From Vibrio gigantis (lineage in GTDB: Bacteria > Pseudomonadota > Gammaproteobacteria > Enterobacterales > Vibrionaceae), in assembly GCF_024347515.1 (NCBI RefSeq), contig NZ_AP025492.1, positions 3,224,001 to 3,288,000 on the forward strand: 64,000 nt of DNA, written 5' to 3'. A model generated the notes under the pieces. That model saw only the letters and a program-made list of their open reading frames with translations. It was not told where the DNA came from and ran no database searches. A program made the translations under genes and the position numbers. Positions 1 through 11,421 of this stretch are shown here, in pieces. Each line of letters starts with the position of its first letter. The stretch's first letter is position 1.

Positions 1-214
1 GCTTGTCTGGGAATACACGGATCCAGATTTGACCTTGACGCTTAATGTGACGTGTCATAGCACGACGTGCCGCTTCGATTTGACGTGCAGTCAGACGACC
101 ACGGCCAACAGCTTTAAGACCGAATTCGCCGAAGCTTACTTCAGTACCTTTAGCTAGACCACGGTTACGACCAGTCATAACCTTGCGGAACTTAGTACGT
201 TTTGGTTGTAGCAT
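1..214 (-). CDS. rplP: 50S ribosomal protein L16, N-terminal part (truncated by window edge)
   Basis: Only the first 71 codons lie in the window; the gene continues past base 1. The translated start ([19 protein letters not shown]) is the typical L16 N-terminus. L16 is a large-subunit protein near the peptidyl transferase centre and the A-site tRNA. It follows rpsC by 11 bases, the usual S10-operon position, so it is co-transcribed and presumably subject to the same L4 feedback. The start ATG is at 212-214 on the minus strand. Nothing is odd apart from the edge truncation. Confidence 0.97.
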   Translation of the reverse strand, partial: MLQPKRTKFRKVMTGRNRGLAKGTEVSFGEFGLKAVGRGRLTARQIEAARRAMTRHIKRQGQIWIRVFPDK

Positions 215-225
215 CGTTCGACTCC

Positions 226-924
226 TTACTTACGGCCTTTACGCTGCTTCTTAGGCTTATCGCCTTTTGGCTCTACTGCGTTAGCAGCTGGCATACCGCC
301 TAGAATCTCACCTTTGAAGATCCAAACTTTAATGCCGATCACACCGTATTGAGTGTGAGCCGAAGAAGTTGCGTAATCAATGTCTGCACGTAGAGTGTGT
401 AGAGGCACACGGCCTTCACGGTACCACTCAGAACGTGCGATTTCAGCACCGCCAAGACGGCCGCCTACTTGTACTTTGATGCCTTTAGCGCCTAGACGCA
501 TAGCATTTTGTACCGCACGCTTCATTGCACGACGGAACATAACACGACGCTCTAGTTGAGACGCGATGCTATCAGCTACAAGCTGACCATCTAGCTCAGG
601 CTTACGTACTTCAGCGATGTTAATTTGCGCTGGTACACCTGCGATTTTAGCTACAGCTGCGCGTAGCTTCTCTACGTCTTCACCTTTCTTACCGATAACA
701 ACGCCAGGACGAGCAGTGTGAATAGTCACACGGATGCTCTTAGCTGGACGCTCGATAACGATACGAGATAATGATGCTTTTTGTAGTTCCTTTGTAAGGA
801 ACTGACGTACCTTGAAGTCGCCGTCTAGGTTGTCAGCGAATTCGTTGGTATTAGCAAACCATGTAGCATTCCAAGGCTTAACGATGCCAAGACGAATACC
901 ATTAGGATGTACTTTCTGACCCAT
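226..924 (-). CDS. rpsC: 30S ribosomal protein S3
   Basis: A 232-residue protein, the family's usual length, starting [19 protein letters not shown]. It has the KH-type RNA-binding domain in the N-terminal half, with [13 protein letters not shown] as the GXXG loop region near residues 75-88, and the S3 C-terminal domain with the [18 protein letters not shown] motif. S3 lies at the mRNA entry channel of the small subunit. It sits between rplV and rplP in canonical S10-operon order with short gaps. The lysine/arginine-rich tail ([10 protein letters not shown]) is normal. Confidence 0.99.
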
Positions 925-942
925 TGCTTACTCTCCTAGTCT

Positions 943-1275
943 TTAGCGATCTGCTACAACAATAGTGATGTGGCTTGAACGCTTCAAGATACGATCCGCA
1001 CGACCTTTAGCACGAGGCATAATACGCTTCATGATAGGGCCCTCATCTACGAAGATTTTAGCGACATTTAGATCGTCGATATCTGCACCTTCGTTATGTT
1101 CCGCGTTAGCGATAGCTGACTCAAGAACCTTCTTAACTAATACAGCAGCTTTTTTGTTGCTGAAAGTTAGAATTTCTAGAGCTTGGTCTACCGACTTACC
1201 GCGAATTTGGTCTGCAACTAAGCGAGCTTTCTGTGGAGAAATACGAGCAAAGTTATGTTTAGCTAAAGCTTCCAT
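943..1275 (-). CDS. rplV: 50S ribosomal protein L22
   Basis: A 110-residue L22, recognised from [20 protein letters not shown] and the C-terminal [21 protein letters not shown]22 lines the nascent peptide exit tunnel and contacts all 23S domains. Two ATG codons are adjacent (1276-1278 and 1273-1275). I chose the second because the TAAGGAG Shine-Dalgarno lies only 3 bases from the first but 6 from the second, and because homologues begin with a single Met. The macrolide-sensitive loop shows no obvious duplication or deletion. Confidence 0.97.
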   Translation of the reverse strand: MEALAKHNFARISPQKARLVADQIRGKSVDQALEILTFSNKKAAVLVKKVLESAIANAEHNEGADIDDLNVAKIFVDEGPIMKRIMPRAKGRADRILKRSSHITIVVADR

Positions 1276-1285
1276 CATCTACTCC

Positions 1286-1576
<291 letters not shown>

Positions 1577-1583
1577 TTATAAA

Positions 1584-2408
1584 TTATTTAGTGCGACGAC
1601 GTACGATGTACTTGTCAGTGCGCTTGTTCTTACGAGTCTTGAAGCCCTTAGTAGGAACGCCCCAAGGAGAAACTGGGTGACGACCACCAGATGTGCGGCC
1701 TTCACCACCACCATGTGGGTGATCCACCGGGTTCATTACTACACCACGTACGGTTGGACGTACGCCGCGCCAGCGTGAAGCACCAGCTTTACCAAGTTCA
1801 CGTAGCATATGCTCAGAGTTACCAACTTCACCGATCGTTGCACGACCTTCAGAAAGTACTTTGCGCATTTCACCAGAACGTAGACGGATAGTTACGTATG
1901 CACCATCGCGAGCGATGATTTGAGCATAAGCACCAGCCGAACGAGCTAGTTGAGCACCTTTACCAGGTTTAAGTTCAACACAGTGTACAGTAGAACCTAC
2001 TGGGATGTTGCGCATCGGCAGAGTGTTACCTGCTTTGATTGCAGCATCTACGCCAGATTGGATCTGGTCGCCTGCGTTAATACCTTTAGGTGCAATGATG
2101 TAACGACGCTCACCGTCTGCGTACAGAACTAGAGCGATGTTAGCACTACGGTTTGGATCGTATTCTAGACGCTCAACTTTCGCTGGGATGCCATCTTTAG
2201 TACGTTTGAAGTCAATTACACGGTAGTGGTGCTTGTGACCACCGCCGATGTGACGTACTGTAATACGACCGTTGTTGTTACGACCACCGTTCTTAGAGTT
2301 TTTCTCTAGAAGTGGTGCGTATGGCTTACCCTTGTGTAGGTCAGCGTTAACAACTTTAACGACGTGACGACGACCAGGGGAAGTCGGCTTACATTTAACA
2401 ATAGCCAT
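1584..2408 (-). CDS. rplB: 50S ribosomal protein L2
   Basis: A 274-residue L2 with the RNA-binding domain in the N-terminal half and the translation-SH3-like C-terminal domain. The conserved C-terminal segment [14 protein letters not shown], including the histidine important for peptidyl transferase centre structure, is intact near residues 226-239. L2 is a primary 23S-binding protein needed for subunit association. It lies between rplW and rpsS in the S10 operon with 14- and 19-base gaps. Confidence 0.99.
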   Translation of the reverse strand: MAIVKCKPTSPGRRHVVKVVNADLHKGKPYAPLLEKNSKNGGRNNNGRITVRHIGGGHKHHYRVIDFKRTKDGIPAKVERLEYDPNRSANIALVLYADGERRYIIAPKGINAGDQIQSGVDAAIKAGNTLPMRNIPVGSTVHCVELKPGKGAQLARSAGAYAQIIARDGAYVTIRLRSGEMRKVLSEGRATIGEVGNSEHMLRELGKAGASRWRGVRPTVRGVVMNPVDHPHGGGEGRTSGGRHPVSPWGVPTKGFKTRKNKRTDKYIVRRRTK

Positions 2409-2422
2409 TTTTACTACTCCTG

Positions 2423-2725
2423 TTATTCCGCGCCGCCAACGAAGTCAAGATCTTGACCTTCTTTCAAAGTAACGTAGGCTTTCTTAACGTCTGAACGACG
2501 GCCTTCACGCATACCTTGACGTTTGGTCTTACCCTTTAATACAAGAGTATTTACAGACTTAACTTCAACTTCAAATAGCTTTTCTACAGCTGCTTTGATC
2601 TCTTTCTTAGTTGCATCTTTAGCTACTTTGAAAACGATAGTGTTCGCTTTCTCAGCTGCCATAGTTGCTTTTTCAGAGATGTGCGGAGCACGTAGAACTT
2701 TTAAGATACGCTCTTCAGTGATCAT
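2423..2725 (-). CDS. rplW: 50S ribosomal protein L23
   Basis: A 100-residue L23 starting [21 protein letters not shown]23 sits at the tunnel exit and is the docking site for trigger factor and SRP; the family's exposed acidic residue is in the [16 protein letters not shown] region. The start codon overlaps the end of rplD by 4 bases (2722-2725), which points to translational coupling, as in other gammaproteobacteria. Length and C-terminus (DLDFVGGAE) are normal. Confidence 0.99.
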   Translation of the reverse strand: MITEERILKVLRAPHISEKATMAAEKANTIVFKVAKDATKKEIKAAVEKLFEVEVKSVNTLVLKGKTKRQGMREGRRSDVKKAYVTLKEGQDLDFVGGAE

Positions 2726-3324
2726 GCTAGCATCTCCTCAACTTGCTTAACTGCGTCAGCAGTCATTAGAACCTTGTCGAAAGCGATTAGTGATACTGGA
2801 TCAACACCAGCAACATCACGTGCATCTACTTTGTATAGGTTACGAGCAGCTAAGAATAGATTTTCATCTACTTCGCCAGTCACAATCAGAACGTCGCTTA
2901 GCTCAAGCTCTTTAAGCTTAGCTACAAGTTCTTTTGTTTTTGGTGCTTCTACAGAGAAGTTATCAACAACGATTAAACGCTCTTGACGAACTAGCTCAGA
3001 AAGAATGCTCTTCATAGCACCGCGGTACATTTTTTTGTTTACTTTTTGGCTGTGATCTTGTGGTTTCGCAGCAAAAGTAACACCACCTGTACGCCAGATT
3101 GGGCTACGAATTGTACCAGCACGTGCGCGGCCAGTACCTTTTTGACGCCATGGCTTAGCGCCACCGCCAGATACTTCAGAACGAGTCTTTTGAGCACGAG
3201 TACCTTGACGAGCACCTGCTGCATATGCAACAACTACTTGGTGTACAAGAGCTTCGTTGAAGTCACGTCCGAAAGTAGTCTCGGAAACAGTTAGTGCATC
3301 AGCACCTTTAACCATCAATTCCAT
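2722..3324 (-). CDS. rplD: 50S ribosomal protein L4, regulator of the S10 operon
   Basis: A 200-residue L4 (family length about 201) with the extended tunnel-lining loop [20 protein letters not shown] near residues 47-68. In gammaproteobacteria free L4 binds the S10 leader and represses both transcription and translation of the whole operon, so it is the likely regulator of the genes here. It overlaps rplW by 4 bases and lies 16 bases from rplC. The start gives [20 protein letters not shown], aligned with known L4 proteins. Confidence 0.99.
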   Translation of the reverse strand: MELMVKGADALTVSETTFGRDFNEALVHQVVVAYAAGARQGTRAQKTRSEVSGGGAKPWRQKGTGRARAGTIRSPIWRTGGVTFAAKPQDHSQKVNKKMYRGAMKSILSELVRQERLIVVDNFSVEAPKTKELVAKLKELELSDVLIVTGEVDENLFLAARNLYKVDARDVAGVDPVSLIAFDKVLMTADAVKQVEEMLA

Positions 3325-3340
3325 TACTTACTCCTAGACG

Positions 3341-3970
3341 TTATGCTTTAACAGCAGGTTTTACGATCACGTTTCCGCCTGTTGAGCCCGGTACTGCACC
3401 TTTAATAAGGAGTAGATTGCGCTCAGCGTCAACACGTACGATCTCTAGGTTTTGAGTCGTTACACGCTCAGCACCCATGTGACCTGCCATTTTCTTGCCT
3501 TTAAACACGCGGCCTGGAGTTTGACATTGGCCAATTGAACCCGGTGCGCGGTGAGACAAAGAGTTACCGTGAGTCATATCTTGAGTAGAGAAGTTCCAAC
3601 GCTTGATAGCGCCTTGGAAGCCTTTACCTTTAGATGTACCAGTAACGTCTACTTTTTTAATTTCGTTGAAAAGTTCTACGTTTAGCTCAGCGCCAACTTC
3701 AAACTCTTCGCCGTTTTCTAAACGGAATTCCCAAAGACCGCGACCTGCTTCTACACCCGCTTTCGCGAAGTGACCAGCTTCAGGTTTAGTTACACGGTTA
3801 GCTTTCTTAGCACCAGTAGTTACTTGGATTGCTGCGTAGCCGTCTGTCTCAAGAGTTTTAACTTGAGAAATACGGTTCGCTTCAACCTCAACAACAGTTA
3901 CTGGGATAGAAACGCCTTCTTCAGTAAATACGCGGGTCATACCCACTTTACGTCCGACTAGACCAATCAT
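3341..3970 (-). CDS. rplC: 50S ribosomal protein L3
   Basis: A 209-residue L3 starting [20 protein letters not shown], with the basic central extension that reaches the peptidyl transferase centre ([14 protein letters not shown]). It also has the [20 protein letters not shown] stretch containing the Gln that PrmB methylates in E. coli. L3 is an early assembly protein that binds near the 3' end of 23S rRNA. It is the second gene of the S10 operon, 14 bases from rpsJ. Confidence 0.99.
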
Positions 3971-3984
3971 TATTCTTATCTCCC

Positions 3985-4541
<557 letters not shown>

Positions 4542-4547
4542 CGATGC

Positions 4548-4575
4548 ATTATACAGATCACACTTTAGTATGCAA
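4548..4575 (-). promoter_or_regulatory. Sigma-70 promoter of the S10 operon
   Basis: Read on the minus strand, TTGCAT (4570-4575) is separated by 16 bases from a perfect TATAAT (4548-4553). It lies about 250 bases upstream of rpsJ and beyond the tuf terminator, as expected for an independent S10 promoter. Confidence 0.8.
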
Positions 4576-4669
4576 GTGGTGTTGGAAAAATAATCGGAAT
4601 TTATTGGAGATTGGTTTTGTATTAACAGGGAAGAAAATAAGTGAGAGGTAAGATTTCTTTCGATAAAAC

Positions 4670-4695
4670 AAAAGGGAAGCCGAAGCTTCCCTTTT
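4670..4695 (-). terminator. Rho-independent terminator downstream of tuf
   Basis: An 11-bp perfect stem (AAAAGGGAAGC / GCTTCCCTTTT) closes a 4-base TTCG-type tetraloop and is followed on the minus strand by GTTTTAT. It lies 47 bases after the tuf stop and ends the str operon. Confidence 0.9.
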
Positions 4696-4742
4696 CAGAT
4701 GCGTGCTCTTCTAATGAAGAGTGTGCAAAAATCTAAATGCTA

Positions 4743-5927
4743 TTAAGCGAAGATTTTAGCTACAACACCAGCACCAACTGTACGGCCACCTTCGCGGATT
4801 GCGAAACGTAGACCTTCGTCCATTGCGATTGGAGCGATTAGCTCAACAGTCATTTGAACGTTGTCACCTGGCATTACCATTTCTACGCCTTCTGGTAGAG
4901 TGATGTCGCCTGTTACGTCAGTTGTACGGAAGTAGAACTGTGGACGGTAACCTTTGAAGAAAGGAGTGTGACGGCCGCCTTCGTCTTTAGAAAGTACGTA
5001 TACTTCAGACTCAAACTTAGTGTGTGGGTTGATAGAACCTTTCGCAGAAAGTACTTGACCACGTTCAACGTCATCACGCTTAGTACCACGTAGAAGTGCA
5101 CCAACGTTCTCACCTGCACGACCTTCGTCAAGCAGTTTACGGAACATTTCAACACCAGTACAAGTAGTAAGAGTAGTCTCTTTGATACCAACGATTTCTA
5201 CTTCGTCACCTACACGTAGGATACCGCGCTCGATACGACCAGTTACAACAGTACCACGACCTTGAATTGAGAATACATCTTCAATTGGTAGTAGGAACGG
5301 TTGGTCTACTGCACGCTCTGGCTCAGGAATGTAAGAATCTAGTGCTTCTGCAAGCTCAACGATCTTGTCTTCCCACTGCTTCTCGCCGTTTAGTGCGCCA
5401 AGTGCAGAACCTTGGATAACTGGTAGGTCATCACCTGGGAAGTCGTATTCAGAAAGAAGTTCACGAACTTCCATCTCAACTAGCTCAAGTAGCTCTTCGT
5501 CATCAACCATGTCACATTTGTTCATGAATACGATGATGTAAGGGATACCAACTTGACGACCAAGTAGGATGTGCTCACGAGTTTGAGGCATAGGGCCGTC
5601 AGTCGCAGCAACAACTAGGATACCGCCGTCCATTTGTGCAGCACCAGTGATCATGTTTTTAACATAATCCGCGTGTCCTGGACAGTCTACGTGTGCGTAG
5701 TGACGTGCTGGAGTGTCGTACTCAACGTGAGAAGTTGCGATTGTGATACCGCGCTCACGCTCTTCTGGAGCGTTATCGATAGATGCGAAATCTTTAGCAA
5801 CACCGCCGTACACTTTTGCAAGAGTAGTACAGATAGCAGCAGTTAGAGTTGTTTTACCGTGGTCAACGTGGCCGATAGTACCAACGTTTACGTGCGGTTT
5901 CGTACGTTCAAATTTTTCTTTAGACAC
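4743..5927 (-). CDS. tuf: Elongation factor Tu
   Basis: A 394-residue EF-Tu, the GTPase that delivers aminoacyl-tRNA to the ribosomal A site. The G motifs are intact: GHVDHGKTT (residues 19-27), [14 protein letters not shown] and GSAL; domains 2 and 3 follow. Last gene of the str operon, after fusA, with a strong terminator behind it. Many Vibrio genomes have a second tuf copy; only this one is in the window. The sequence shows no sign of kirromycin-type changes that I can recognise. Confidence 0.99.
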   Translation of the reverse strand: MSKEKFERTKPHVNVGTIGHVDHGKTTLTAAICTTLAKVYGGVAKDFASIDNAPEERERGITIATSHVEYDTPARHYAHVDCPGHADYVKNMITGAAQMDGGILVVAATDGPMPQTREHILLGRQVGIPYIIVFMNKCDMVDDEELLELVEMEVRELLSEYDFPGDDLPVIQGSALGALNGEKQWEDKIVELAEALDSYIPEPERAVDQPFLLPIEDVFSIQGRGTVVTGRIERGILRVGDEVEIVGIKETTLTTCTGVEMFRKLLDEGRAGENVGALLRGTKRDDVERGQVLSAKGSINPHTKFESEVYVLSKDEGGRHTPFFKGYRPQFYFRTTDVTGDITLPEGVEMVMPGDNVQMTVELIAPIAMDEGLRFAIREGGRTVGAGVVAKIFA

Positions 5928-6074
5928 AATCGTGTTCCTTCCTAGTTATGATTCGCCACGTTCATTATTGAGCGAGACGCGCCAGAAATTGCTATTTTAT
6001 GCGCCAACTCTCGTTAGCGCAATATTTGGACGCATTGTTCTTTCAAAAAATGAAAAAAAATGCCTTCCTTTTGT

Positions 6075-8171
6075 TTAACCACGCTCTGCAATGATTGCTT
6101 TTGCAACATTGTTAGGCACTTCGGCGTACTCACTAAACTCCATAGAGTAAGAAGCACGACCTTGTGTCGCAGAACGTAAATCAGTTGCGTAACCGAACAT
6201 GACAGACAACGGAACTTGTGCACGAATTATCTTCAGGCCAGCTGTCCCCTCGTCCATACCTTCGATGATGCCGCGACGACGGTTAATATCGCCAACAACG
6301 TCACCCATCCAGTCTTCTGGAGTAGTTACTTCAACTTTCATCATAGGCTCAAGCAGAACCGGTTGCGCTTCAAGTGCACCCGTTCTGAAAGCCATAGAGG
6401 CAGCGATTGTAAACGCCATCTCACTTGAATCTGTTTCATGGTAAGAACCATCATATAGTGTAGCTTTGATATCCAAAACTGGATAGCCAGCAAGCACACC
6501 GTTGTTCATCTGCTCTTCAACGCCTTTGGCAACTGAAGCGATAAACTCTTTCGGTACGATACCATTGGCAATTTCATCCACAAAGACAAAGCCTTCGCCA
6601 ACTTCTGATGGTTCTAATTTCAGCCATACGTGACCGTACTGACCTTTACCACCATGTTCACGGATAAATTTACCTTCCGCTTTCGCTGTACCACGAATAG
6701 TCTCACGGTAAGCCACTTGCGGGTTACCAACGTTGCAGTTCACGCTAAATTCGCGCTTCATACGATCAACGATGATATCTAAGTGTAGCTCACCCATACC
6801 AGAAATTAGAGTCTGGCCAGTTTCCGCATCCATATCAACACGGAACGATGGGTCTTCCGCTGCTAGTTTACCTAGAGCGATAGTCATTTTATCTTGATCA
6901 GCTTGAGAGCTTGGCTCTACAACGATCTGAATAACTGGATCTGGGAATTCCATGCGCTCAAGAACAATCTTATGGTTCTGGTCACATAGAGTTTCACCAG
7001 TGGTCACATCTTTCAGGCCAATAATGGCTGCGATGTCACCTGCTCGTACTTCTTTTACTTCTTCACGTTTGTTTGAGTGCATTTGAACAATGCGACCTAA
7101 ACGCTCACGTTGTTTCTTCACAGAGTTGTAAGCAGTTTTACCGCTTTCTACAACACCAGAGTAAACACGGATGAAGGTTAGAGTACCAACAAATGGGTCT
7201 GTTGCGATCTTAAATGCTAGCGCTGAGAACGGTTCTTTGTCGTCCGCGTGACGCTCTGCTTCATTCTCGTCTTCATCGATACCTTTAATTGCAGGAACAT
7301 CGACTGGAGAAGGAAGGAAATCAACAACTGCATCTAGAACAGCTTGTACGCCTTTGTTTTTGAATGCACTACCACAAGTTGCTAGTACAATTTCATTGTT
7401 AAGGGTACGAGTACGAAGACCTTGTTTGATTTCAGCTTCTGTTAGTTCACCTTCTTCAAGGTACTTATCCATCAGCTCTTCATTTGCTTCTGCAGCAGCT
7501 TCAACAAGTTCTGTACGATATTCTTCAGCCATTTCTTGCATGTCTGCAGGAATATCTTCGTACGTGAAAGTCATGCCTTGGTCAGCTTCGTTCCAGTTGA
7601 TTGCCTTCATTTTGATAAGATCGACAACACCCTGGAAGTTTTCTTCAGCACCAATGTTCAGTTGAATTGGAACAGGAGTTGCGCCTAGGCGATCCTTGAT
7701 CTGTTCAACTACGCGCAAGAAGTCTGCGCCTGTACGGTCCATTTTGTTAACGAAAACCATACGTGGAACTTGGTACTTATCAGCTTGACGCCATACTGTC
7801 TCTGACTGAGGTTCAACACCAGATGAGCCACAGAACACAACAACTGCACCATCAAGTACACGTAGAGAACGTTCTACTTCGATAGTGAAGTCAACGTGTC
7901 CAGGGGTGTCGATGATGTTAATACGGTGGTCTGAGTACTGAGCTTCCATACCACGCCAAAACGTAGTAGTTGCTGCTGAAGTGATCGTAATACCGCGCTC
8001 TTGCTCTTGCTCCATCCAGTCCATGGTTGCTGCACCATCGTGAACTTCGCCGATTTTGTGAGAAAGACCGGTATAGAACAGAATACGTTCACTTGTGGTT
8101 GTTTTACCTGCATCTACGTGAGCAACGATACCGATATTACGGTATTGCTCTATAGGAGTTTTACGAGCCAC
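6075..8171 (-). CDS. fusA: Elongation factor G
   Basis: A 698-residue translocation GTPase, normal length. It starts [20 protein letters not shown] with the P-loop AHVDAGKTT at about residues 17-25, DTPGH of G3 and NKMDR of G4, then domains II-V including the [12 protein letters not shown] segment of domain IV. EF-G moves tRNAs and mRNA after peptide transfer and helps ribosome recycling with RRF. It sits between rpsG and tuf. A 166-base gap with complex inverted repeats precedes it. Confidence 0.99.
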   Translation of the reverse strand: MARKTPIEQYRNIGIVAHVDAGKTTTSERILFYTGLSHKIGEVHDGAATMDWMEQEQERGITITSAATTTFWRGMEAQYSDHRINIIDTPGHVDFTIEVERSLRVLDGAVVVFCGSSGVEPQSETVWRQADKYQVPRMVFVNKMDRTGADFLRVVEQIKDRLGATPVPIQLNIGAEENFQGVVDLIKMKAINWNEADQGMTFTYEDIPADMQEMAEEYRTELVEAAAEANEELMDKYLEEGELTEAEIKQGLRTRTLNNEIVLATCGSAFKNKGVQAVLDAVVDFLPSPVDVPAIKGIDEDENEAERHADDKEPFSALAFKIATDPFVGTLTFIRVYSGVVESGKTAYNSVKKQRERLGRIVQMHSNKREEVKEVRAGDIAAIIGLKDVTTGETLCDQNHKIVLERMEFPDPVIQIVVEPSSQADQDKMTIALGKLAAEDPSFRVDMDAETGQTLISGMGELHLDIIVDRMKREFSVNCNVGNPQVAYRETIRGTAKAEGKFIREHGGKGQYGHVWLKLEPSEVGEGFVFVDEIANGIVPKEFIASVAKGVEEQMNNGVLAGYPVLDIKATLYDGSYHETDSSEMAFTIAASMAFRTGALEAQPVLLEPMMKVEVTTPEDWMGDVVGDINRRRGIIEGMDEGTAGLKIIRAQVPLSVMFGYATDLRSATQGRASYSMEFSEYAEVPNNVAKAIIAERG

Positions 8172-8196
8172 GGTTGAATCCTCTTATTAGAGACTT

Positions 8197-8328
8197 AGGG
8201 ACTATTGCTATGCCTAGATTATGCGTTAAAAGCGATACTTCGCTAAAAAGTGCTTGCCCTAGAAATAGCAATAGTTCCTAGCATAAGCATAGGAACTAAA
8301 GAAGTGCTGCAAGGAACCTTGCAGCACT
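8197..8328 (-). promoter_or_regulatory. Hairpin-rich rpsG-fusA intercistronic region
   Basis: Four inverted-repeat structures are visible. In transcript order they are a 12-bp palindromic stem at 8328-8303, an 8-bp stem formed by 8297-8290 with 8280-8273, a 15-base arm 8279-8265 matching 8211-8197 with one G-U pair, and a small 5-bp stem at 8244-8231. The second and third share bases 8273-8279 and so exclude each other. No strong T-run follows, so this is more likely attenuation, processing or retro-regulation than full termination. The function is inferred only. Confidence 0.45.
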
Positions 8329-8337
8329 AAAAAGGTA

Positions 8338-8808
8338 TTACCAACGGTAATGTGCGAACGCTTTGTTTGCGTCAGCCATGCGGTGAACGTCTTCACGTTT
8401 CTTAACCGCAGTACCTTTGTTCTCAGACGCGTCTAGCATTTCAGCAGCTAGGCGTTGAGCCATAGATTTTTCACCACGCTTACGCGCAGCTTCAACTACC
8501 CAACGCATAGCAAGAGCGTTACGGCGAACCGGACGAACTTCTACAGGTACTTGGTAAGTTGAACCACCAACACGGCGAGATTTAACTTCTACCGCTGGGC
8601 GAACATTTTCAAGAGCTTCTTCAAATACAGCTAAGTGGTCTTTACCAGACTTCTCAGCCATTGCATCTAGTGCAGTGTAAACAATTTTTTCTGCAGTAGA
8701 TTTCTTTCCGTCAACCATAAGGATGTTAACGAATTTTGCCAGCAATTCAGATTTGAACTTAGGATCTGGAAGGATCTTACGCTGACCTATTACGCGACGA
8801 CGTGGCAT
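8338..8808 (-). CDS. rpsG: 30S ribosomal protein S7
   Basis: A 156-residue S7, starting [20 protein letters not shown], the primary assembly protein of the 30S head and an E-site neighbour. In E. coli S7 represses its own operon by binding the rpsL-rpsG intercistronic mRNA. Here that gap is 106 bases (8809-8914), long enough for a similar site, though I could not identify the structure. Length matches the shorter (K12-B type) S7 family size. The C-terminus [10 protein letters not shown] is conserved. Confidence 0.99.
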   Translation of the reverse strand: MPRRRVIGQRKILPDPKFKSELLAKFVNILMVDGKKSTAEKIVYTALDAMAEKSGKDHLAVFEEALENVRPAVEVKSRRVGGSTYQVPVEVRPVRRNALAMRWVVEAARKRGEKSMAQRLAAEMLDASENKGTAVKKREDVHRMADANKAFAHYRW

Positions 8809-8914
8809 GGATATTCTCCGTTGTCTTCTTCAGGTTTTTTCCAAAACTTTTCAGAATAATAAATAAAATAGTGTTTGGCCTTACTTAACGCTTTCTTTTA
8901 AAAAAGAAAATGCA

Positions 8915-9292
<378 letters not shown>

Positions 9293-9337
9293 CTAGCTCC
9301 TGAAATTTACTTGAAAGTAAGCTTTGTGAAAAATCTA

Positions 9338-9364
9338 TCCCTAATCACAAGTCGTAATTAGGGA
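9338..9364 (-). promoter_or_regulatory. Stem-loop in the str operon leader
   Basis: An 8-bp perfect stem (TCCCTAAT / ATTAGGGA) encloses an 11-base loop, just after the expected transcription start of the rpsL promoter. There is no T-run, so it is not a terminator. It may stabilise the 5' end or serve regulation; no known motif was recognised. Confidence 0.45.
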
Positions 9365-9370
9365 CGCAAA

Positions 9371-9399
9371 ATTCTATTCAGCAGTGGGAGGTGTGTCAA
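9371..9399 (-). promoter_or_regulatory. Sigma-70 promoter of the str operon
   Basis: Minus strand TTGACA (9394-9399), 17-base spacer, TAGAAT (9371-9376). This is a perfect -35 and a five-of-six -10 at optimal spacing, 82 bases upstream of rpsL and inside the short gap after tusB. Confidence 0.85.
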
Positions 9400-9471
9400 G
9401 AAATATACAGATCTTTTTTAGCCGTCTAGAGCTCAGGATGGTCTACTTTTAACCAAACTGATAAAACACAG

Positions 9472-9747
9472 CTACCAAGTCACTGATTTGTCGATTAAAA
9501 CCGTCAGTTCAACGAACCCGTCGAAGTCCACTTGCGGAACAACATCGGAGGCAAGTACTTGGAGACCTCGAGCAGCAAGATCCGGTTTTAATACCGACAC
9601 TCGCTTAACTGCACTGATTTGAGTAAAGAACTCATGATTTGGAAGGCAAACGTACACTGCATCTTCGACCAAAAGGAACTGATCCTGCGGTTGAGAGTAG
9701 GTTAATGCGAGTTTAAGTTTGTCGACTGATTTTACGATATGAAGCAT
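9472..9747 (-). CDS. tusB: tRNA 2-thiouridine synthesis subunit TusB
   Basis: A 91-residue DsrH-family protein starting MLHIVKSVDKLKLALTYS. TusB, TusC and TusD form a heterohexamer that relays sulfur from TusA to TusE and MnmA for the wobble s2U of Lys, Glu and Gln tRNAs. The ATG at 9745-9747 was chosen over an upstream in-frame start at 9780 because it matches the family N-terminus and is preceded by AGGGGG. It follows tusC by 8 bases and ends just before the str promoter, as in E. coli. Confidence 0.93.
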   Translation of the reverse strand: MLHIVKSVDKLKLALTYSQPQDQFLLVEDAVYVCLPNHEFFTQISAVKRVSVLKPDLAARGLQVLASDVVPQVDFDGFVELTVLIDKSVTW

Positions 9748-9755
9748 AGCGCCCC

Positions 9756-10112
9756 CTAGAAAGTCAGTATCTGTTGGCACTGGGCTAACTTCTGCGTTAA
9801 CTCATCGGCTTCAACGGCGGCTACATCAATCAACAGGTTGTCTGTCGAAAGACCAAACTGACTCAGACTACGCTGACACACATACACCTGTTCGATGTCG
9901 TACAGGTCCATAAGTTTGAATGCAGAGATATAGTCACGCGATAGTGTTTCGTCGGGCTGCTGCGCCTTGAGAAGCTGTGTCACACCATCGCCAACAAAGA
10001 ACACGGCGATATCCTCACTGTAAGCAGAAGCGGCAAGCAATGCGTCCAACCCTTCTCTACCCGCAGCGGTAGTATGAGGAAAACTATTAAATATAAAGGC
10101 TAACTTTCTCAA
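9756..10112 (-). CDS. tusC: tRNA 2-thiouridine synthesis subunit TusC
   Basis: A 118-residue DsrF-family protein ([26 protein letters not shown]). It forms the sulfur relay core with TusB and TusD and usually has no catalytic cysteine of its own. The start overlaps the tusD stop by 4 bases, indicating translational coupling. Length equals the family norm of about 119. The cytoplasmic complex works with TusE, which is not in this window. Confidence 0.95.
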   Translation of the reverse strand: MRKLAFIFNSFPHTTAAGREGLDALLAASAYSEDIAVFFVGDGVTQLLKAQQPDETLSRDYISAFKLMDLYDIEQVYVCQRSLSQFGLSTDNLLIDVAAVEADELTQKLAQCQQILTF

Positions 10113-10498
10113 AACTGTACCACCCTATCTTGCGTGAGTAGCGCTTCCGATAAGCTCCCTAAACCGGCCTGTGTAAACCCTGACGCTAAGTTAGATGCGC
10201 TTAGTTGGTGTTGCTCTGCTTCGTCCGAGCTAATCACACCACGTCTTAGCGCGGCGGCTACGCACGTTTCCAAGCTAACATCATGCTCATCCGCTAGCTT
10301 TTGCCAAGCAGAAGCTAAATCGAATTCATCGTTGGCAGGTACGGTAAGATCGGAGCCATTACTGACGCCATCTTGATAGAAGAATACACTGTGAAGGTTG
10401 TGGCCCTGTTTAATCAGAGCCACAGCAAACTGGTAAGCACTTCTTGCTGACTGTGAACCGTAGACAGGTCCGTTGACTAAGAGTGTATAGCTTAACAA
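10109..10498 (-). CDS. tusD: Sulfurtransferase subunit TusD
   Basis: A 129-residue DsrE-family protein starting [21 protein letters not shown]. TusD carries the active-site cysteine of the TusBCD relay; the candidate here is in the [16 protein letters not shown] segment near residue 79. It overlaps yheO by 7 bases and tusC by 4, so yheO-tusDCB reads as one transcription unit. Length is as in E. coli (128). Confidence 0.95.
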   Translation of the reverse strand: MLSYTLLVNGPVYGSQSARSAYQFAVALIKQGHNLHSVFFYQDGVSNGSDLTVPANDEFDLASAWQKLADEHDVSLETCVAAALRRGVISSDEAEQHQLSASNLASGFTQAGLGSLSEALLTQDRVVQF

Positions 10499-11217
10499 CC
10501 CTCTTCATCCTCTGTTTTACGTTGGCGGATATATAGGTACACGGTGTGCTTAGAAATATTTAAGCGCTCAGCAACACGGTTAATCGCGTCTTTGATATCG
10601 AAAATACCTTTGTCGTATAGCTCCATCACGATCTGACGGTTCTTAGTATTGTTCGATACAGACTTATCGGCATTGATCTCTTCAATGGTGCGTTCAACCG
10701 TTTGGTCGACAAGCTCTTCAACGTCGCTTGCGAAGTTAACCGATGATGCAGCTTCGTCTGCGTCTTGTGTAGGCATGAAAGATTGCAGCACTTGTGAGAA
10801 TGGCGCGTCTAGGTTGACGTTAATACACAGCAGGCCAATCACTCGGTCTTCACCATTGCGGATAGCAACCGTGATCGACTTCATCAACACACCGCCTTTA
10901 GCGCGAGTGAAATATGAACGTGAGAAGTTACGCTTAGAACCTTCAATATCTTTTAGCATCTTCAATGCAAGATCGGTGATCGGCGAACCAACCTGACGAC
11001 CTGTATTTTCGCCGTTGGCAATTTTAATCGCAGAAGTATTGAGGTCTTCTAAAGAGTGCAAAACGATTTCACAAAACGGACCAATCAGGCTCGCAATACC
11101 GTCAACAACGGCCTCGTAAGATCTTAGAATGATTTTATCGTGTTCACTGAATGGCATAACGTGGACAGATTCCATTTCAAGTAACACATCTGCATTGACT
11201 GTTTCTGTAGTAGTCAC
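10492..11217 (-). CDS. yheO: YheO-family transcriptional regulator (PAS-like plus HTH)
   Basis: A 241-residue protein with the YheO PAS-like domain at about residues 25-145 ([31 protein letters not shown]) and a C-terminal helix-turn-helix at about residues 185-235 ([20 protein letters not shown]). The family is DNA-binding by prediction; its ligand and targets are poorly known. The gene overlaps tusD by 7 bases, the same order as in E. coli, which hints at a link with tRNA thiolation or sulfur status, but this is inference. The start is the first ATG. Confidence 0.9.
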   Translation of the reverse strand: MTTTETVNADVLLEMESVHVMPFSEHDKIILRSYEAVVDGIASLIGPFCEIVLHSLEDLNTSAIKIANGENTGRQVGSPITDLALKMLKDIEGSKRNFSRSYFTRAKGGVLMKSITVAIRNGEDRVIGLLCINVNLDAPFSQVLQSFMPTQDADEAASSVNFASDVEELVDQTVERTIEEINADKSVSNNTKNRQIVMELYDKGIFDIKDAINRVAERLNISKHTVYLYIRQRKTEDEEGC

Positions 11218-11350
11218 TTATTCCTTACCTTCGTGTGAAAATCAACAAATTTATGTAAGTTTATCAGAAAATTTTAATTGCACACCTAGCTAACATTGCA
11301 ACTAGTGATTTAGAACAAGTTTAAAAATCAAATACTCATCTTCAAATCAT

Positions 11351-11380
11351 AAAAAAAGCCTAACTCAAAGTTAGGCTTTT
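11351..11380 (-). terminator. Rho-independent terminator after fkpA
   Basis: An 8-bp GCCTAACT / AGTTAGGC stem with a 3-base loop, extended by A-T pairs, is followed on the minus strand by seven Ts (11351-11357). It separates fkpA from the yheO-tusDCB unit. Confidence 0.9.
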
Positions 11381-11421
11381 CATTCAATCAACGTATTTTA
11401 GTACGAGACTTTAAACCGATA

